From contig CATJWA010000195.1 of assembly GCA_949744025.1 (NCBI GenBank), positions 1 to 9,251 on the forward strand: a stretch of 9,251 nt of DNA. The letters run 5' to 3'. The notes under the pieces are model-generated. The model ran no database searches. It saw nothing but the letters and a program-made list of their open reading frames with translations, and was not told the DNA's origin. This stretch comes from an uncultured Eubacteriales bacterium (GTDB lineage: Bacteria; Bacillota; Clostridia; Oscillospirales; Oscillospiraceae). This document shows positions 1 to 6,900 of this stretch, in pieces. The first letter of the stretch is position 1. Each line of letters starts with the position of its first letter. The position numbers were made by a program, and so were the translations under genes.

Positions 1-204
1 CGCCGTATACCCACGCCAGAGAGGAGCCGCCGCCGGCTGAGAGCGCTCCGTGGTGAAGTCGTCCGGTTCGCCCGTGAGCTCCGGCCAATCCCCGGCGGGC
101 ACGCCCGTTAAAGCGTTCAAGAGCGGCGATAAGCGCCGAATTCGGGTGGTACCGCGGAGAGTGTGTCTTCGTCCTGTTATGGGACGGGGGCATTTTTTGT
201 TTTT
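1..204 (+). promoter_or_regulatory. T-box riboswitch leader of pheST (phenylalanine-specific), 5' end cut by window edge
   Basis: This RNA leader senses uncharged tRNA-Phe and lets transcription continue into pheS when Phe charging is low. An AGAGAG motif (18-23) runs into a GGAGC/GCUCC hairpin (23-27 with 45-49) whose loop carries GGCUGAGAG, as in the distal arm of T-box stem I. The specifier codon is UUC (Phe) at 67-69, followed after six bases by GAG (76-78), the usual spacing. A small CGGCG/CGCCG hairpin (124-128, 134-138) fits stem III. The T-box core GGGTGGTACCGCGG is at 144-157; its UGGU (147-150) is complementary to an ACCA tRNA 3' end, as expected for tRNA-Phe with discriminator A. 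A terminator follows. The 5' strand of the stem I base and the promoter lie left of the window. Specificity is read from sequence; function is inferred from the family. Confidence 0.95.
165..204 (+). terminator. Intrinsic terminator of the pheS T-box leader
   Basis: The stem pairs 165-174 with 182-191, its core being CGTCC (170-174) with GGACG (182-186), extended outward by G-U and G-C pairs around a short loop. A run of six T at 193-198 and four more at 201-204 follow. In the T-box mechanism this hairpin competes with the antiterminator that forms when uncharged tRNA-Phe binds the UGGU bulge. Confidence 0.88.
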
Positions 205-260
205 AAACACCGGGGTCCCCTGTTTTTACAGCACAAAATAATTTTCCAAGGAGAGATAAA

Positions 261-1286
261 ATGAAAGAACTACTCAGCCAGCTCAGGCAGCGTTCGCTGG
301 ACGCCATAGCAAGCGCCCAGGAGCCCGAGGAGCTGGAGGCCCTTCGCATCAAATACCTCGGCAAAAAGGGCGAGCTGACGGCCATACTCAAGCAGATGGG
401 CAAGCTCTCAAGTCAGGAGCGTCCCGTTATAGGCCAGCTCGCCAACGACGTGCGCGCCTGCCTCGAGGCGAAAATTGACGAGCGCCGTAAAATCCTCGGC
501 GCCCGTATGCTCGAGCGCCGGCTTGAGGCCGAGACGCTGGACGTGACCATCCCCGGCAAAAAGTCCGAGCTCGGCCGCCGCCACCCCATTTACAGCGTGC
601 TCGACGAGATTGAGGATATTTTCGTCGGCATGGGTTTTGAGATTTTAGACGGCCCCGAGGTTGAGCTTGCCGAGTATAACTTCACCAAGCTCAACGCCCC
701 CGAGGACCATCCCTCCCGGGATTGGACGGACACCTTCTACTTCGACGAGAACTCAAGCGTGCTGCTTCGCAGCCAGACCTCGCCCATACAGATTCACGCC
801 ATGGAAACCCGCTCGCTGCCCATACGCATGATTGCCCCCGGCCGCGTTTACCGCAAGGACGAGGTGGACGCCACCCACTCTCCCATGTTCCACCAGATTG
901 AGGGCATGGTCATCGACAGGGGCGTTACCATGGGCGACCTCAAGGCCACGCTCAACCTCGTGGTGCAGAAGATTTACGGCCAGAGCACGGTCACACGTTT
1001 CCGCCCCCACCACTTTCCCTTTACCGAGCCGTCCTGTGAGATGGACATCCAGTGCCACAAGTGCGCTGGCCGCGGCTGCCCCACCTGCAAGGGCGAGGGC
1101 TGGATTGAGATTCTCGGCGCCGGTATGGTGCACCCGAAGGTGCTCTCCGGCTGCGGAATAGACCACGACGAATACTCCGGCTGGGCCTTCGGCATGGGGC
1201 TTGACCGCCTGGCGCTGGGTCAGTACAAGATAAACGACCTGCGCCTTATCTTTGAAAACGACCTTCGTTTTCTCAGGCAGTTCTGA
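261..1286 (+). CDS. pheS: Phenylalanine--tRNA ligase alpha subunit
   Basis: Catalytic subunit of the cytoplasmic alpha2-beta2 phenylalanyl-tRNA synthetase; it activates Phe with ATP and charges tRNA-Phe. The product is 341 residues, close to the usual bacterial length. Residues 1 to about 90 form the N-terminal helical (coiled-coil) tRNA-binding arm. The class II core has motif 2 around 195-215 (RVYRKDEVDATHSP then FHQIEG) and motif 3 at 307-322 (GWAFGMGLDRLALGQY). Ala309 corresponds to the Phe-pocket alanine (Ala294 in E. coli), so the pocket looks wild type. Cys265, 268, 273 and 276 make a CX2C-X4-CX2C cluster, common in Firmicute PheS. The start is fixed by AAGGAG at 248-253, seven bases upstream. 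Expression should depend on the T-box leader at 1-204; pheT follows after 22 bases. Confidence 0.98.
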   Translation: MKELLSQLRQRSLDAIASAQEPEELEALRIKYLGKKGELTAILKQMGKLSSQERPVIGQLANDVRACLEAKIDERRKILGARMLERRLEAETLDVTIPGKKSELGRRHPIYSVLDEIEDIFVGMGFEILDGPEVELAEYNFTKLNAPEDHPSRDWTDTFYFDENSSVLLRSQTSPIQIHAMETRSLPIRMIAPGRVYRKDEVDATHSPMFHQIEGMVIDRGVTMGDLKATLNLVVQKIYGQSTVTRFRPHHFPFTEPSCEMDIQCHKCAGRGCPTCKGEGWIEILGAGMVHPKVLSGCGIDHDEYSGWAFGMGLDRLALGQYKINDLRLIFENDLRFLRQF

Positions 1287-1308
1287 CAGAAAGGGGGAGA
1301 CAAAAGCA

Positions 1309-4029
1309 ATGAAGCTTTCAAGAAACTGGCTCAGGGAATTTGTGGACCTGAGCATCGAGGAATGTGACGACCGCGCCTTTTCCGAGGCGATGACCCTCTC
1401 CGGCTCCAAGGTGGAGGTCACGGAGGACCTCGGAGCGGAGGTCAAAAACGTCGTCGTGGGACGCATACTGTCCATGGAGCGCCACCCTGACTCAGACCAT
1501 ATGTGGGTCTGCCAGCTTGACGTGGGCAGGGATGAGGCCGTGCAGATTGTAACCGGCGCGTGGAATATCCACGCCGGCGACCTCGTCCCCGCGGCGCTGC
1601 ACAGCTCCACCCTTCCCGGCGGGAAGAAGATAACGCGCGGCAAGCTGCGCGGCGTAATGAGCGACGGTATGCTCTGCTCCCTGCGCGAGCTGAACCTGAC
1701 CACCCACGACTACCCCTACGGCGAGATTAAGGCCGCCGCGCTTTTGAATGATTACCGCCCCATCGACCCCGACAAGCCCTCTGTTTCCCCCGACATAAAG
1801 CCGGGCGACAGGATTTTCGGCAAGGTCGTGTGCGCCGGCGTGGGACAGGTTGAAAGCGCCGGAAACGGCAGGTGGTCCTGCGCCCTTGTCTGGGCCGAGG
1901 CGCTTGACGGAGAGCAGACGCCTACGGGCACAACAGTTGAGACCGGCTGCCAGAACCTCCATTTCGGCGACCTCGTGGCCTACAACACCGAAACGCGCAC
2001 AATCTGCACCCTCGCCGACCTGCACGCCGAGCAGCGGGAGTTTCCGCACTGCATCGACGACGGCATCTTCGTCCTTCAGGAGCCCTGCGAGCCCGGGGAC
2101 GACATCCGGCCCGTGTTAGGGCTCGACGACCACGTTGTCGAGTTCGAGATAACCCCCAACCGCCCTGACTGCCTGTGCATGACGGGTCTGGCGCGCGAGG
2201 CGGCCGTGACCTTCGGAAAGGAGCTGCGCCTTCATGAGCCAGTCGTGAAAGCCGAGGCCGGAGGCGACGTAAATGAGCTGGCCCGCGTCGTCATCGAGGA
2301 GCCCGAGCTGTGCCGGCGCTACACCGCGCGCATGGTCCGCAACGTAAAAATCGCCCCCTCCCCTGAGTGGATGCGCCGGCGCATACGCGCGGCCGGCATG
2401 AGGCCCATAAACAATATCGTCGATATCACAAACTATGTTATGCTCGAGTACGGACAGCCTATGCACGCTTTTGACTTCGCCTGTGTTGACGGCGGGGAGA
2501 TTCACGTCCGCCGCGCCCGCCCCGGCGAGAGCATACAGACCCTCGACGGCGCCGAGCGCGCCCTGACGGAAAACATGCTGTGTATCTGCGACACCCACAG
2601 GCCCGTCGGCGTGGCCGGCGTCATGGGCGGCGCCAACTCCGAGATTGTGGGCAACACCGCCATGGTACTGTTCGAGTCCGCCAATTTCAGCGGGGCATCT
2701 ATCAGGCACACCGCCACAGCCCTTGGAATGCGCACGGATGCCTCCGCGCGCTACGAGAAGGGCTTGGACCCTGCAAACACCATAAAGGCCGTACAGCGCG
2801 CCTGCGAGCTTGTGGAGCTGCTCGGCGCGGGTGAGGTCGTCGGAGGCATCATTGACGTTGTGCCGCGGGAGATAAAGCAGACCACCGTCAGGCTTGAGCC
2901 GGACAAGGTCAACGCCCTGCTGGGCACCGACATCGGCGAGGACACTATGCGCAAAATTCTTCTCGACCTCGGCTTCGGCCTTGACGGGGACACGATTTTG
3001 GTCCCGTCCTGGCGCGGCGACGTTGAGCACAGCGCCGATATAGCCGAGGAGGTCGCGCGCTTTTACGGCTACAACAACATCCCCACCGCCTTTTCCGCCG
3101 GCGGCGTCTCCTGCGGCGCCTACAGCGAAAACCAGCAGTTCCAGCGTATGCTCGGCGGCGTGTGCCGCTCCCTTGGCCTGAATGAGATAATCAGCTTCTC
3201 CTTCACAAGTCCCTCCTGCTTCGACAAAATACGCCTGCCGGCCGATTCCCCCCTGCGCGACACGCTGCGCATACTCAACCCACTGGGCGAGGACACGTCG
3301 ATAATGCGCACAACCGCCCTGCCCTCCATGCTCGAGGTGCTGGCGCGAAACTGCAACTACCGCACAAAGAGCGCGAAGCTCTACGAGCTGGGCAAGCTCT
3401 ATTTCAGGCGCGCCGACGGTCTGGCAGACGAGCCGATGGAGCTGAGCATCGGCGCTTACGGCGAGGATATGGACTTCTTCACGCTCAAGGGCTGGGTCGA
3501 GCTGCTGCTTGAGAGCGCCCGCGTTGAAAACGTCCGCTTCGAGGCCGTGCGGGACAATCCCTCCTATCACCCCGGCCGCTGCGCGGCGGTGTACATCGGC
3601 GAGGTATACGCCGGCGTGCTCGGTCAGGTGCACCCGCTCGTGTGCGCCAATTACGGCGTGGACTGCGAGCTGTACTGCGCCGAGCTGCGCTTTGACGCGC
3701 TGTTTGAAAACCGCGGAGACCGCCCCGTGTACAGGCCCCTGCCGCGCTTCCCGTCCACGACGCGCGACCTGTCCGTGGTGGTGTCCTCCGCCGTTACAGC
3801 CGCGGCGCTGCGCGATACCATACTGGCAAACGGCGGAGAGCATCTGCGCTCGGCTGACTTCGTGGGCGTCTACACCGGAGCTCCCATAGCCCCCGGACTT
3901 AAGTCCGTCACCTTCTCGCTGACCCTCGGCTCCGACGAGCAGACCCTCACCGACGAGCACGCCGACGCCGCCGTGGCAAAGATTTTAAAAGCGCTCAAAG
4001 CCTCCCACGAGGCGGTAATCAGGCAGTGA
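1309..4029 (+). CDS. pheT: Phenylalanine--tRNA ligase beta subunit, with an extra OB-like insertion
   Basis: Beta subunit of phenylalanyl-tRNA synthetase; it binds tRNA-Phe and edits mischarged tRNA (family knowledge). The start at 1309 is chosen over an upstream in-frame ATG at 1252 because it gives the canonical N-terminus MKLSRNWLREFV and has AAGGGGGAG (1291-1299) nine bases upstream; 1252 lies inside pheS. The product is 906 residues, against roughly 800 for typical bacterial PheT. Domains: tRNA-binding OB fold about 46-118; an insertion about 137-246; the conserved ITPNRPDCL at 281-289; the B3/B4 editing region about 320-500; B5 from about 525; a catalytic-like domain about 620-790; and an anticodon-binding FDX-ACB domain at 808-906 (starts YRPLPRFPSTTRDLSVVV). 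Without the insertion the protein is about 796 residues. It is co-transcribed with pheS and ends at the terminator 4038-4075. Confidence 0.97.
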   Translation: MKLSRNWLREFVDLSIEECDDRAFSEAMTLSGSKVEVTEDLGAEVKNVVVGRILSMERHPDSDHMWVCQLDVGRDEAVQIVTGAWNIHAGDLVPAALHSSTLPGGKKITRGKLRGVMSDGMLCSLRELNLTTHDYPYGEIKAAALLNDYRPIDPDKPSVSPDIKPGDRIFGKVVCAGVGQVESAGNGRWSCALVWAEALDGEQTPTGTTVETGCQNLHFGDLVAYNTETRTICTLADLHAEQREFPHCIDDGIFVLQEPCEPGDDIRPVLGLDDHVVEFEITPNRPDCLCMTGLAREAAVTFGKELRLHEPVVKAEAGGDVNELARVVIEEPELCRRYTARMVRNVKIAPSPEWMRRRIRAAGMRPINNIVDITNYVMLEYGQPMHAFDFACVDGGEIHVRRARPGESIQTLDGAERALTENMLCICDTHRPVGVAGVMGGANSEIVGNTAMVLFESANFSGASIRHTATALGMRTDASARYEKGLDPANTIKAVQRACELVELLGAGEVVGGIIDVVPREIKQTTVRLEPDKVNALLGTDIGEDTMRKILLDLGFGLDGDTILVPSWRGDVEHSADIAEEVARFYGYNNIPTAFSAGGVSCGAYSENQQFQRMLGGVCRSLGLNEIISFSFTSPSCFDKIRLPADSPLRDTLRILNPLGEDTSIMRTTALPSMLEVLARNCNYRTKSAKLYELGKLYFRRADGLADEPMELSIGAYGEDMDFFTLKGWVELLLESARVENVRFEAVRDNPSYHPGRCAAVYIGEVYAGVLGQVHPLVCANYGVDCELYCAELRFDALFENRGDRPVYRPLPRFPSTTRDLSVVVSSAVTAAALRDTILANGGEHLRSADFVGVYTGAPIAPGLKSVTFSLTLGSDEQTLTDEHADAAVAKILKALKASHEAVIRQ
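1717..2046 (+). other. About 110-residue insertion in PheT resembling a second tRNA-binding OB fold
   Basis: Residues about 137-246 interrupt what in ordinary PheT is a continuous stretch (HDYP here, then HCIDDGIFVL). The core (about 166-236, bases 1804-2016) repeats landmarks of the canonical OB fold at 46-118: FGKV (170-173) against VGRI (50-53), W189-S-C against W66-V-C, and ETGCQNLHFGDLV (211-223) against VTGAWNIHAGDLV (81-93). The second copy has a longer hairpin between W189 and the TG pair, and it lacks the LPGGKKI segment of the first. I read this as an internal duplication that has diverged. Whether it binds tRNA is unknown. Confidence 0.6.
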
Positions 4030-4037
4030 CAGACCGC

Positions 4038-4075
4038 AAAAAACAGAGACGGCTTTTTAGCCGTCTCTGTTTTTT
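4038..4075. terminator. Bidirectional intrinsic terminator between pheT and the WG-repeat gene
   Basis: A perfect 17-bp inverted repeat (4038-4054 with 4059-4075) closes on a TTTT loop. Six A at the left end and six T at the right end mean that either strand yields a GC-rich hairpin followed by U6. It lies eight bases past the pheT stop and three bases past the stop of the convergent minus-strand gene, so it can end both transcripts. Confidence 0.93.
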
Positions 4076-4078
4076 GTC

Positions 4079-5584
4079 TTACGCCCCCGAATAGGGCTTA
4101 TCCGTTTCCACAAACACACCCTTCTCCGCAGACCAGTCCACGTTGAAGCCCAGCGCCTTGCCGAGGTCGCGGAGCTTGTAGTAGGTGTAGGCCCCTCCGC
4201 TGTCGTCGGTGAGCACTATAGCCTCAAGGCCGGCCGCGCCGCCGTTTACCTTCGTCGCGGCCGTCGCGGGAGAATACGCGCGGTTGCCGGAGTACGGCGT
4301 TTTCATCTCCGAGCCATTGGCCGTGTAGGCCTTCCCCGTCTCGATGTTCACCGAGCCGTCCCATCCCACCTCAAACTGGGCCTTCGTGCCGTTTACCACG
4401 CTGGCGATGTCCCGCAGCTTGACGTAGTTGGTCGGGTTGCCCGCCGCGTCCCTGAGCGCGTACATCTCAAAGCTCACCTGCTTTCCGTCCACCGTCACGC
4501 TCTGGGTGGAGGCGTAGGCGAGGCTGGCAGGCGCGAAGGATGTGTCGATCGATATAAAGCCGTACTTGCCGTTATCACCCGCTACAATCGCAAAGCCCTC
4601 AGAGAAATCGTATGCCAGGTCATACTGACAGGGCACAACCGCCTCACCCGTCTTATCTATATATCCCCATTTGCCGTTTCCGTCACGCACTCGTGCAAGA
4701 CCTCCGGAAAAAGAGAATGCGTCGTCATAGCTGCAGGGAATAACCAGCCTGCCGGTCCTGTCGATATATCCCCACTTATCGTTTTCGCCCGATACAGCCG
4801 CCAGCCCTTCGGAAAAATCAAGCGCAAAATCACAGTCGTGTAAAGATATAAGCACCCTGCCCGTCTCATCTATATAAACCCGCTTGCGGTTTTCTTCAAT
4901 CACAAACGCAAGTCCCTCCGAGAAAGGGCTTGCCCAGTTGTATTGATATGGAATAATGACCCTGCCGCTCGTGTTTATATAGCCCCACCTTTGGTTTTCG
5001 CCACAAATAGGCGCGAATCCTTCGGAGAAAGATACCGCTGGATTATACCGGCTGGGCATGAGTGTTTCTCCGGTTTTGTCTATATAACATGATTCAAGAC
5101 CTTCGTTATACACGGCCGCAAAACCGTCAGAAAAATCACTTGCGCTCCCATAGCGGCAGGGAATAACCAGCTTGCCGGTCCTGTCTATATAGCCGTACTT
5201 GCCGCCAGCCTCCTTAACATACGCAAGGCCCTCAGAGAAAGCGTGTGTCCAGTTATACTGGCAGGGAATAGCCAGCCCGCCTGTCTTGTCTATATAGCCC
5301 CATTCGCCCGTTTCTTCGTCGCCAATCCTCACAGCCGCGAGGCCTTCGGAGAAAGAGTACGCATCGTCATACCGGCACGGAATAACCTCCTTGCCAGTTT
5401 TATCTATAAATCCCCACTTGCCGCTCGTATCCCTCACAGCAGCCAAACCCTCTGAGAAAGCCTGCACATTTTTATACTTCGGCTCAACCGCCCAGATTTC
5501 CTGCCCCTCCGCCGCACACACGGTCGCGGACAGCGCAAGGCACAGCAGCAGTGTCAGCGTCATGCAGATTACTCTTTTTTTCAT
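4079..5584 (-). CDS. Secreted WG-repeat protein with C-terminal stalk-like domain
   Basis: Exported protein of unknown function, 501 residues. Residues 1 to about 24 form a signal peptide (MKKR, a hydrophobic core, then ATVCAA). Residues about 38-345 hold eight WG-type repeats and a ninth degenerate one, each about 35 residues, with the pattern FSEGLA-V, then KWGYID-TG, then VIPC-YD. The fourth and sixth repeats lack the WG pair. Residues about 359-495 contain two similar units (YVKLRDIASVVNGT and YYKLRDLGKALGFNVDW) like the copper-amine-oxidase-N-type stalk domains of Clostridia cell-envelope proteins. There is no LPXTG motif, S-layer repeat or membrane anchor. WG repeats are thought to form beta-rich binding surfaces; no ligand can be named. 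The start has AAAGGA nine bases upstream. I found no convincing promoter directly upstream. Confidence 0.87.
   Translation of the reverse strand: MKKRVICMTLTLLLCLALSATVCAAEGQEIWAVEPKYKNVQAFSEGLAAVRDTSGKWGFIDKTGKEVIPCRYDDAYSFSEGLAAVRIGDEETGEWGYIDKTGGLAIPCQYNWTHAFSEGLAYVKEAGGKYGYIDRTGKLVIPCRYGSASDFSDGFAAVYNEGLESCYIDKTGETLMPSRYNPAVSFSEGFAPICGENQRWGYINTSGRVIIPYQYNWASPFSEGLAFVIEENRKRVYIDETGRVLISLHDCDFALDFSEGLAAVSGENDKWGYIDRTGRLVIPCSYDDAFSFSGGLARVRDGNGKWGYIDKTGEAVVPCQYDLAYDFSEGFAIVAGDNGKYGFISIDTSFAPASLAYASTQSVTVDGKQVSFEMYALRDAAGNPTNYVKLRDIASVVNGTKAQFEVGWDGSVNIETGKAYTANGSEMKTPYSGNRAYSPATAATKVNGGAAGLEAIVLTDDSGGAYTYYKLRDLGKALGFNVDWSAEKGVFVETDKPYSGA
4550..5473 (-). repeat. Tandem WG repeats (8 full plus 1 partial, about 105 bp each)
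   Basis: In-frame array inside the WG-repeat gene. Some units are much closer to each other than to their neighbours. The third and seventh repeats share a near-identical stretch (around 4738-4768 and 5158-5190). The second-third and fifth-sixth junctions both read QYNW followed by FSEGLA. The first-second and seventh-eighth junctions both read YDDA followed by SFS and then GLA. This suggests duplication of multi-repeat blocks or gene conversion. Confidence 0.85.
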
Positions 5585-5644
5585 CTATCATCGTCCTTTC
5601 GTTTTCAACATCCTCGGCGCCGTCAAAAAATATAGTCTTTGACA

Positions 5645-5690
5645 GCTTGAATCCCCGCCCCAATATGAGGCGGAGATTCAAGCGTTTTTT
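5645..5690 (+). terminator. Strong hairpin with T-run on the + strand, at the end of the DUF3048 gene
   Basis: A 15-bp stem with one mismatch pairs 5645-5659 with 5669-5683 around a 9-base loop. T6 follows at 5685-5690 on the + strand and overlaps the last codon of the minus-strand DUF3048 gene. Read in the minus direction it lies immediately after that gene's stop, but it is preceded by A6 and lacks a U-run after it. It could still act as a 3' end or RNA-stabilising hairpin for the lipoprotein transcript, while the canonical terminator orientation would block + strand (antisense) transcription. Confidence 0.65.
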
Positions 5691-6795
5691 ATTCAAATAT
5701 TGCCTCGCCGCCGTTGGTGGCGATTATGGCGATATAGCTCTTGCCGACGCCTATCTCCAGCGGGGTTCCGTCGGTCAGGGTGTAGACAAAGTGGTCGGTC
5801 AGTCCCTCGCGGCTCCATTTTATCTCAACCATCTTGCCGCCGTTGGCGTACCAGCCCGTACCCTCGCCCGTGAGCGTCACGTCAAGACGTCCGGCGCTGT
5901 CGATAACGCTCGTCGCGGCCGAGAGCACAATCACGTTGGTAAACGTCACGCTCTCGTCGCTGTTGCCGTCAACATAGTCGCCGCCGTGCTGCACCATGGT
6001 GTACAGGCCCGTGTCCTCGTGATATGTCAGCCTGCTGCTCTTGTAGCCGCTGAAATCGACCTCAATCTTTTCGGCGCTGCTGCCCTTTTCCGGCGTGCCG
6101 TCCTTGACGAAATTCAGGCCCGTTTCATAGTCCTCGCCCACGGTCAGCGGGTATTCCAGTCCCTCGGCGCAGTCGTAGAGCTTCTCGCCCGTTGTGAACA
6201 TGGAGTGCTCAAGCCCCGCGTACATGCGGTCCGGGTCCCTGTAGAAGGTCTTGGACGAATATGAGCCCGTCACGCCGTCGATGTTGTTGACCCCGTTGGA
6301 GACTATGCGCTGGTACGCCTGCTGGCTGTAGCCCGCGTGGACGGCCACGGCGCCGTAGGACATTGCAATATCAACGTAGTACGTGCGTATGCTGCGCATG
6401 CTGCCGATTTTGCCGGCGTTTTTGATGTCGGAGAAAATAGCCATCATGCGCGTGATTCCGCCCTCGGCCAGCACCTCATAGATGATGTCCGCGTCGCCGA
6501 TGCCGCACTGGGGCTGGGCGACGTTGATGTTGTTTATCATCACGGCAAAGGGCCGTGTGTAATCCTGCTTGTCCAGTCCCTCGCCGGTAAAGAAGTCGCG
6601 GTAGGGCGGCTCGGTTTCCACCACCGGCGTGGGAGTGGGCTTCGGGGTTGCCGTGGGCTTCGGGCTGGTTTTGGGACCCTGCGCCACGTCCGCGCTCGCC
6701 TCCGGAGTCTCCTCCGGCTGCTCCGGTCTTGTCGTACACGCGCACAGACTCAGCAAAAGTGTCAGCGCAAGCAGGAATGAAATATATCGCTTCAT
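5689..6795 (-). CDS. DUF3048 domain (YerB-like) lipoprotein
   Basis: Predicted lipoprotein on the outer face of the cytoplasmic membrane, 368 residues; molecular function unknown. Residues 1-20 are a lipoprotein signal ending in the lipobox LCAC with Cys20 as the lipidation site. Residues about 21-65 are a Pro/Thr-rich linker (PKPTATPKPTPTP). The N-terminal DUF3048 domain, about 78-215, shows RPFAVMINN (81-89), then PQCGIGDADIIYEVLAEGG (95-113), and GSMRSIRTYY (131-140). The C-terminal DUF3048 region, about 245-362, includes GTGWYANGGKMVEIKW and ends GKSYIAIIATNG. The family includes B. subtilis YerB, which is uncharacterised as far as I know. The start has AGAGG nine to ten bases upstream and a good promoter at 6836-6864, so the gene is probably its own unit downstream of thrS. 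It appears complete. Confidence 0.92.
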   Translation of the reverse strand: MKRYISFLLALTLLLSLCACTTRPEQPEETPEASADVAQGPKTSPKPTATPKPTPTPVVETEPPYRDFFTGEGLDKQDYTRPFAVMINNINVAQPQCGIGDADIIYEVLAEGGITRMMAIFSDIKNAGKIGSMRSIRTYYVDIAMSYGAVAVHAGYSQQAYQRIVSNGVNNIDGVTGSYSSKTFYRDPDRMYAGLEHSMFTTGEKLYDCAEGLEYPLTVGEDYETGLNFVKDGTPEKGSSAEKIEVDFSGYKSSRLTYHEDTGLYTMVQHGGDYVDGNSDESVTFTNVIVLSAATSVIDSAGRLDVTLTGEGTGWYANGGKMVEIKWSREGLTDHFVYTLTDGTPLEIGVGKSYIAIIATNGGEAIFE

Positions 6796-6835
6796 CGGGA
6801 ATTACCTCTGTTTTTTATGAAATTTCCAATTAATT

Positions 6836-6864
6836 ATTTTACCCCACATGTCGATTATTGTCAA
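6836..6864 (-). promoter_or_regulatory. Sigma-A type promoter of the DUF3048 lipoprotein gene
   Basis: On the minus strand a perfect -35 TTGACA (6859-6864) is followed after exactly 17 bp by TAAAAT (6836-6841) as -10. Transcription would start about 30 bases before the AGAGG ribosome-binding site and the ATG at 6795. It sits in the 105-bp gap after the thrS stop, where I see no U-tailed terminator, so read-through from thrS is also possible. Confidence 0.82.
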
Positions 6865-6869
6865 CCTGC

Positions 6870-6883
6870 ATTTGGCTCCAAAT
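6870..6883. repeat. 14-bp palindrome just upstream of the DUF3048 gene promoter
   Basis: ATTTGGCTCCAAAT is a perfect 6-bp inverted repeat around two bases, 6 bp upstream of the -35 box. It has the size of a dimeric regulator's operator, but it lacks a second copy in this window and could be chance. Confidence 0.3.
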
Positions 6884-6900
6884 CTCCCGTTGAGCGCCGC

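Noticed and set aside
212..227. GGGGTCCCC followed by a T-run, as a second terminator before pheS
   Set aside because: The palindrome leaves no room for a hairpin loop, and the T-box terminator just upstream already accounts for control.
50..241. A 63-codon open frame over the left edge
   Set aside because: It runs through the T-box specifier, core and terminator, which explain this sequence fully.
1252..1308. An earlier in-frame ATG for pheT
   Set aside because: It lies inside pheS and has no suitable ribosome-binding site. The 1309 start gives the family's standard N-terminus.
753..1703. A 316-codon open frame antisense to pheS and pheT
   Set aside because: It spans two certain genes and its product is low-complexity with no family match, as expected of a codon-bias shadow.
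2116..3960. A 614-codon open frame antisense to pheT
   Set aside because: It is the shadow of a GC-rich, strongly conserved gene on the other strand; the translation has no recognisable domain and there is no ribosome-binding site or promoter.
4550..5473. Regular repeats of about 105 bp considered as a CRISPR array or other noncoding repeat
   Set aside because: The repeats are in frame, imperfect and encode WG protein repeats; there are no unique spacers.
5600..5640. A TTGACG-like -35 box on the minus strand as promoter of the WG-repeat gene
   Set aside because: No acceptable -10 box lies 16-18 bp downstream.
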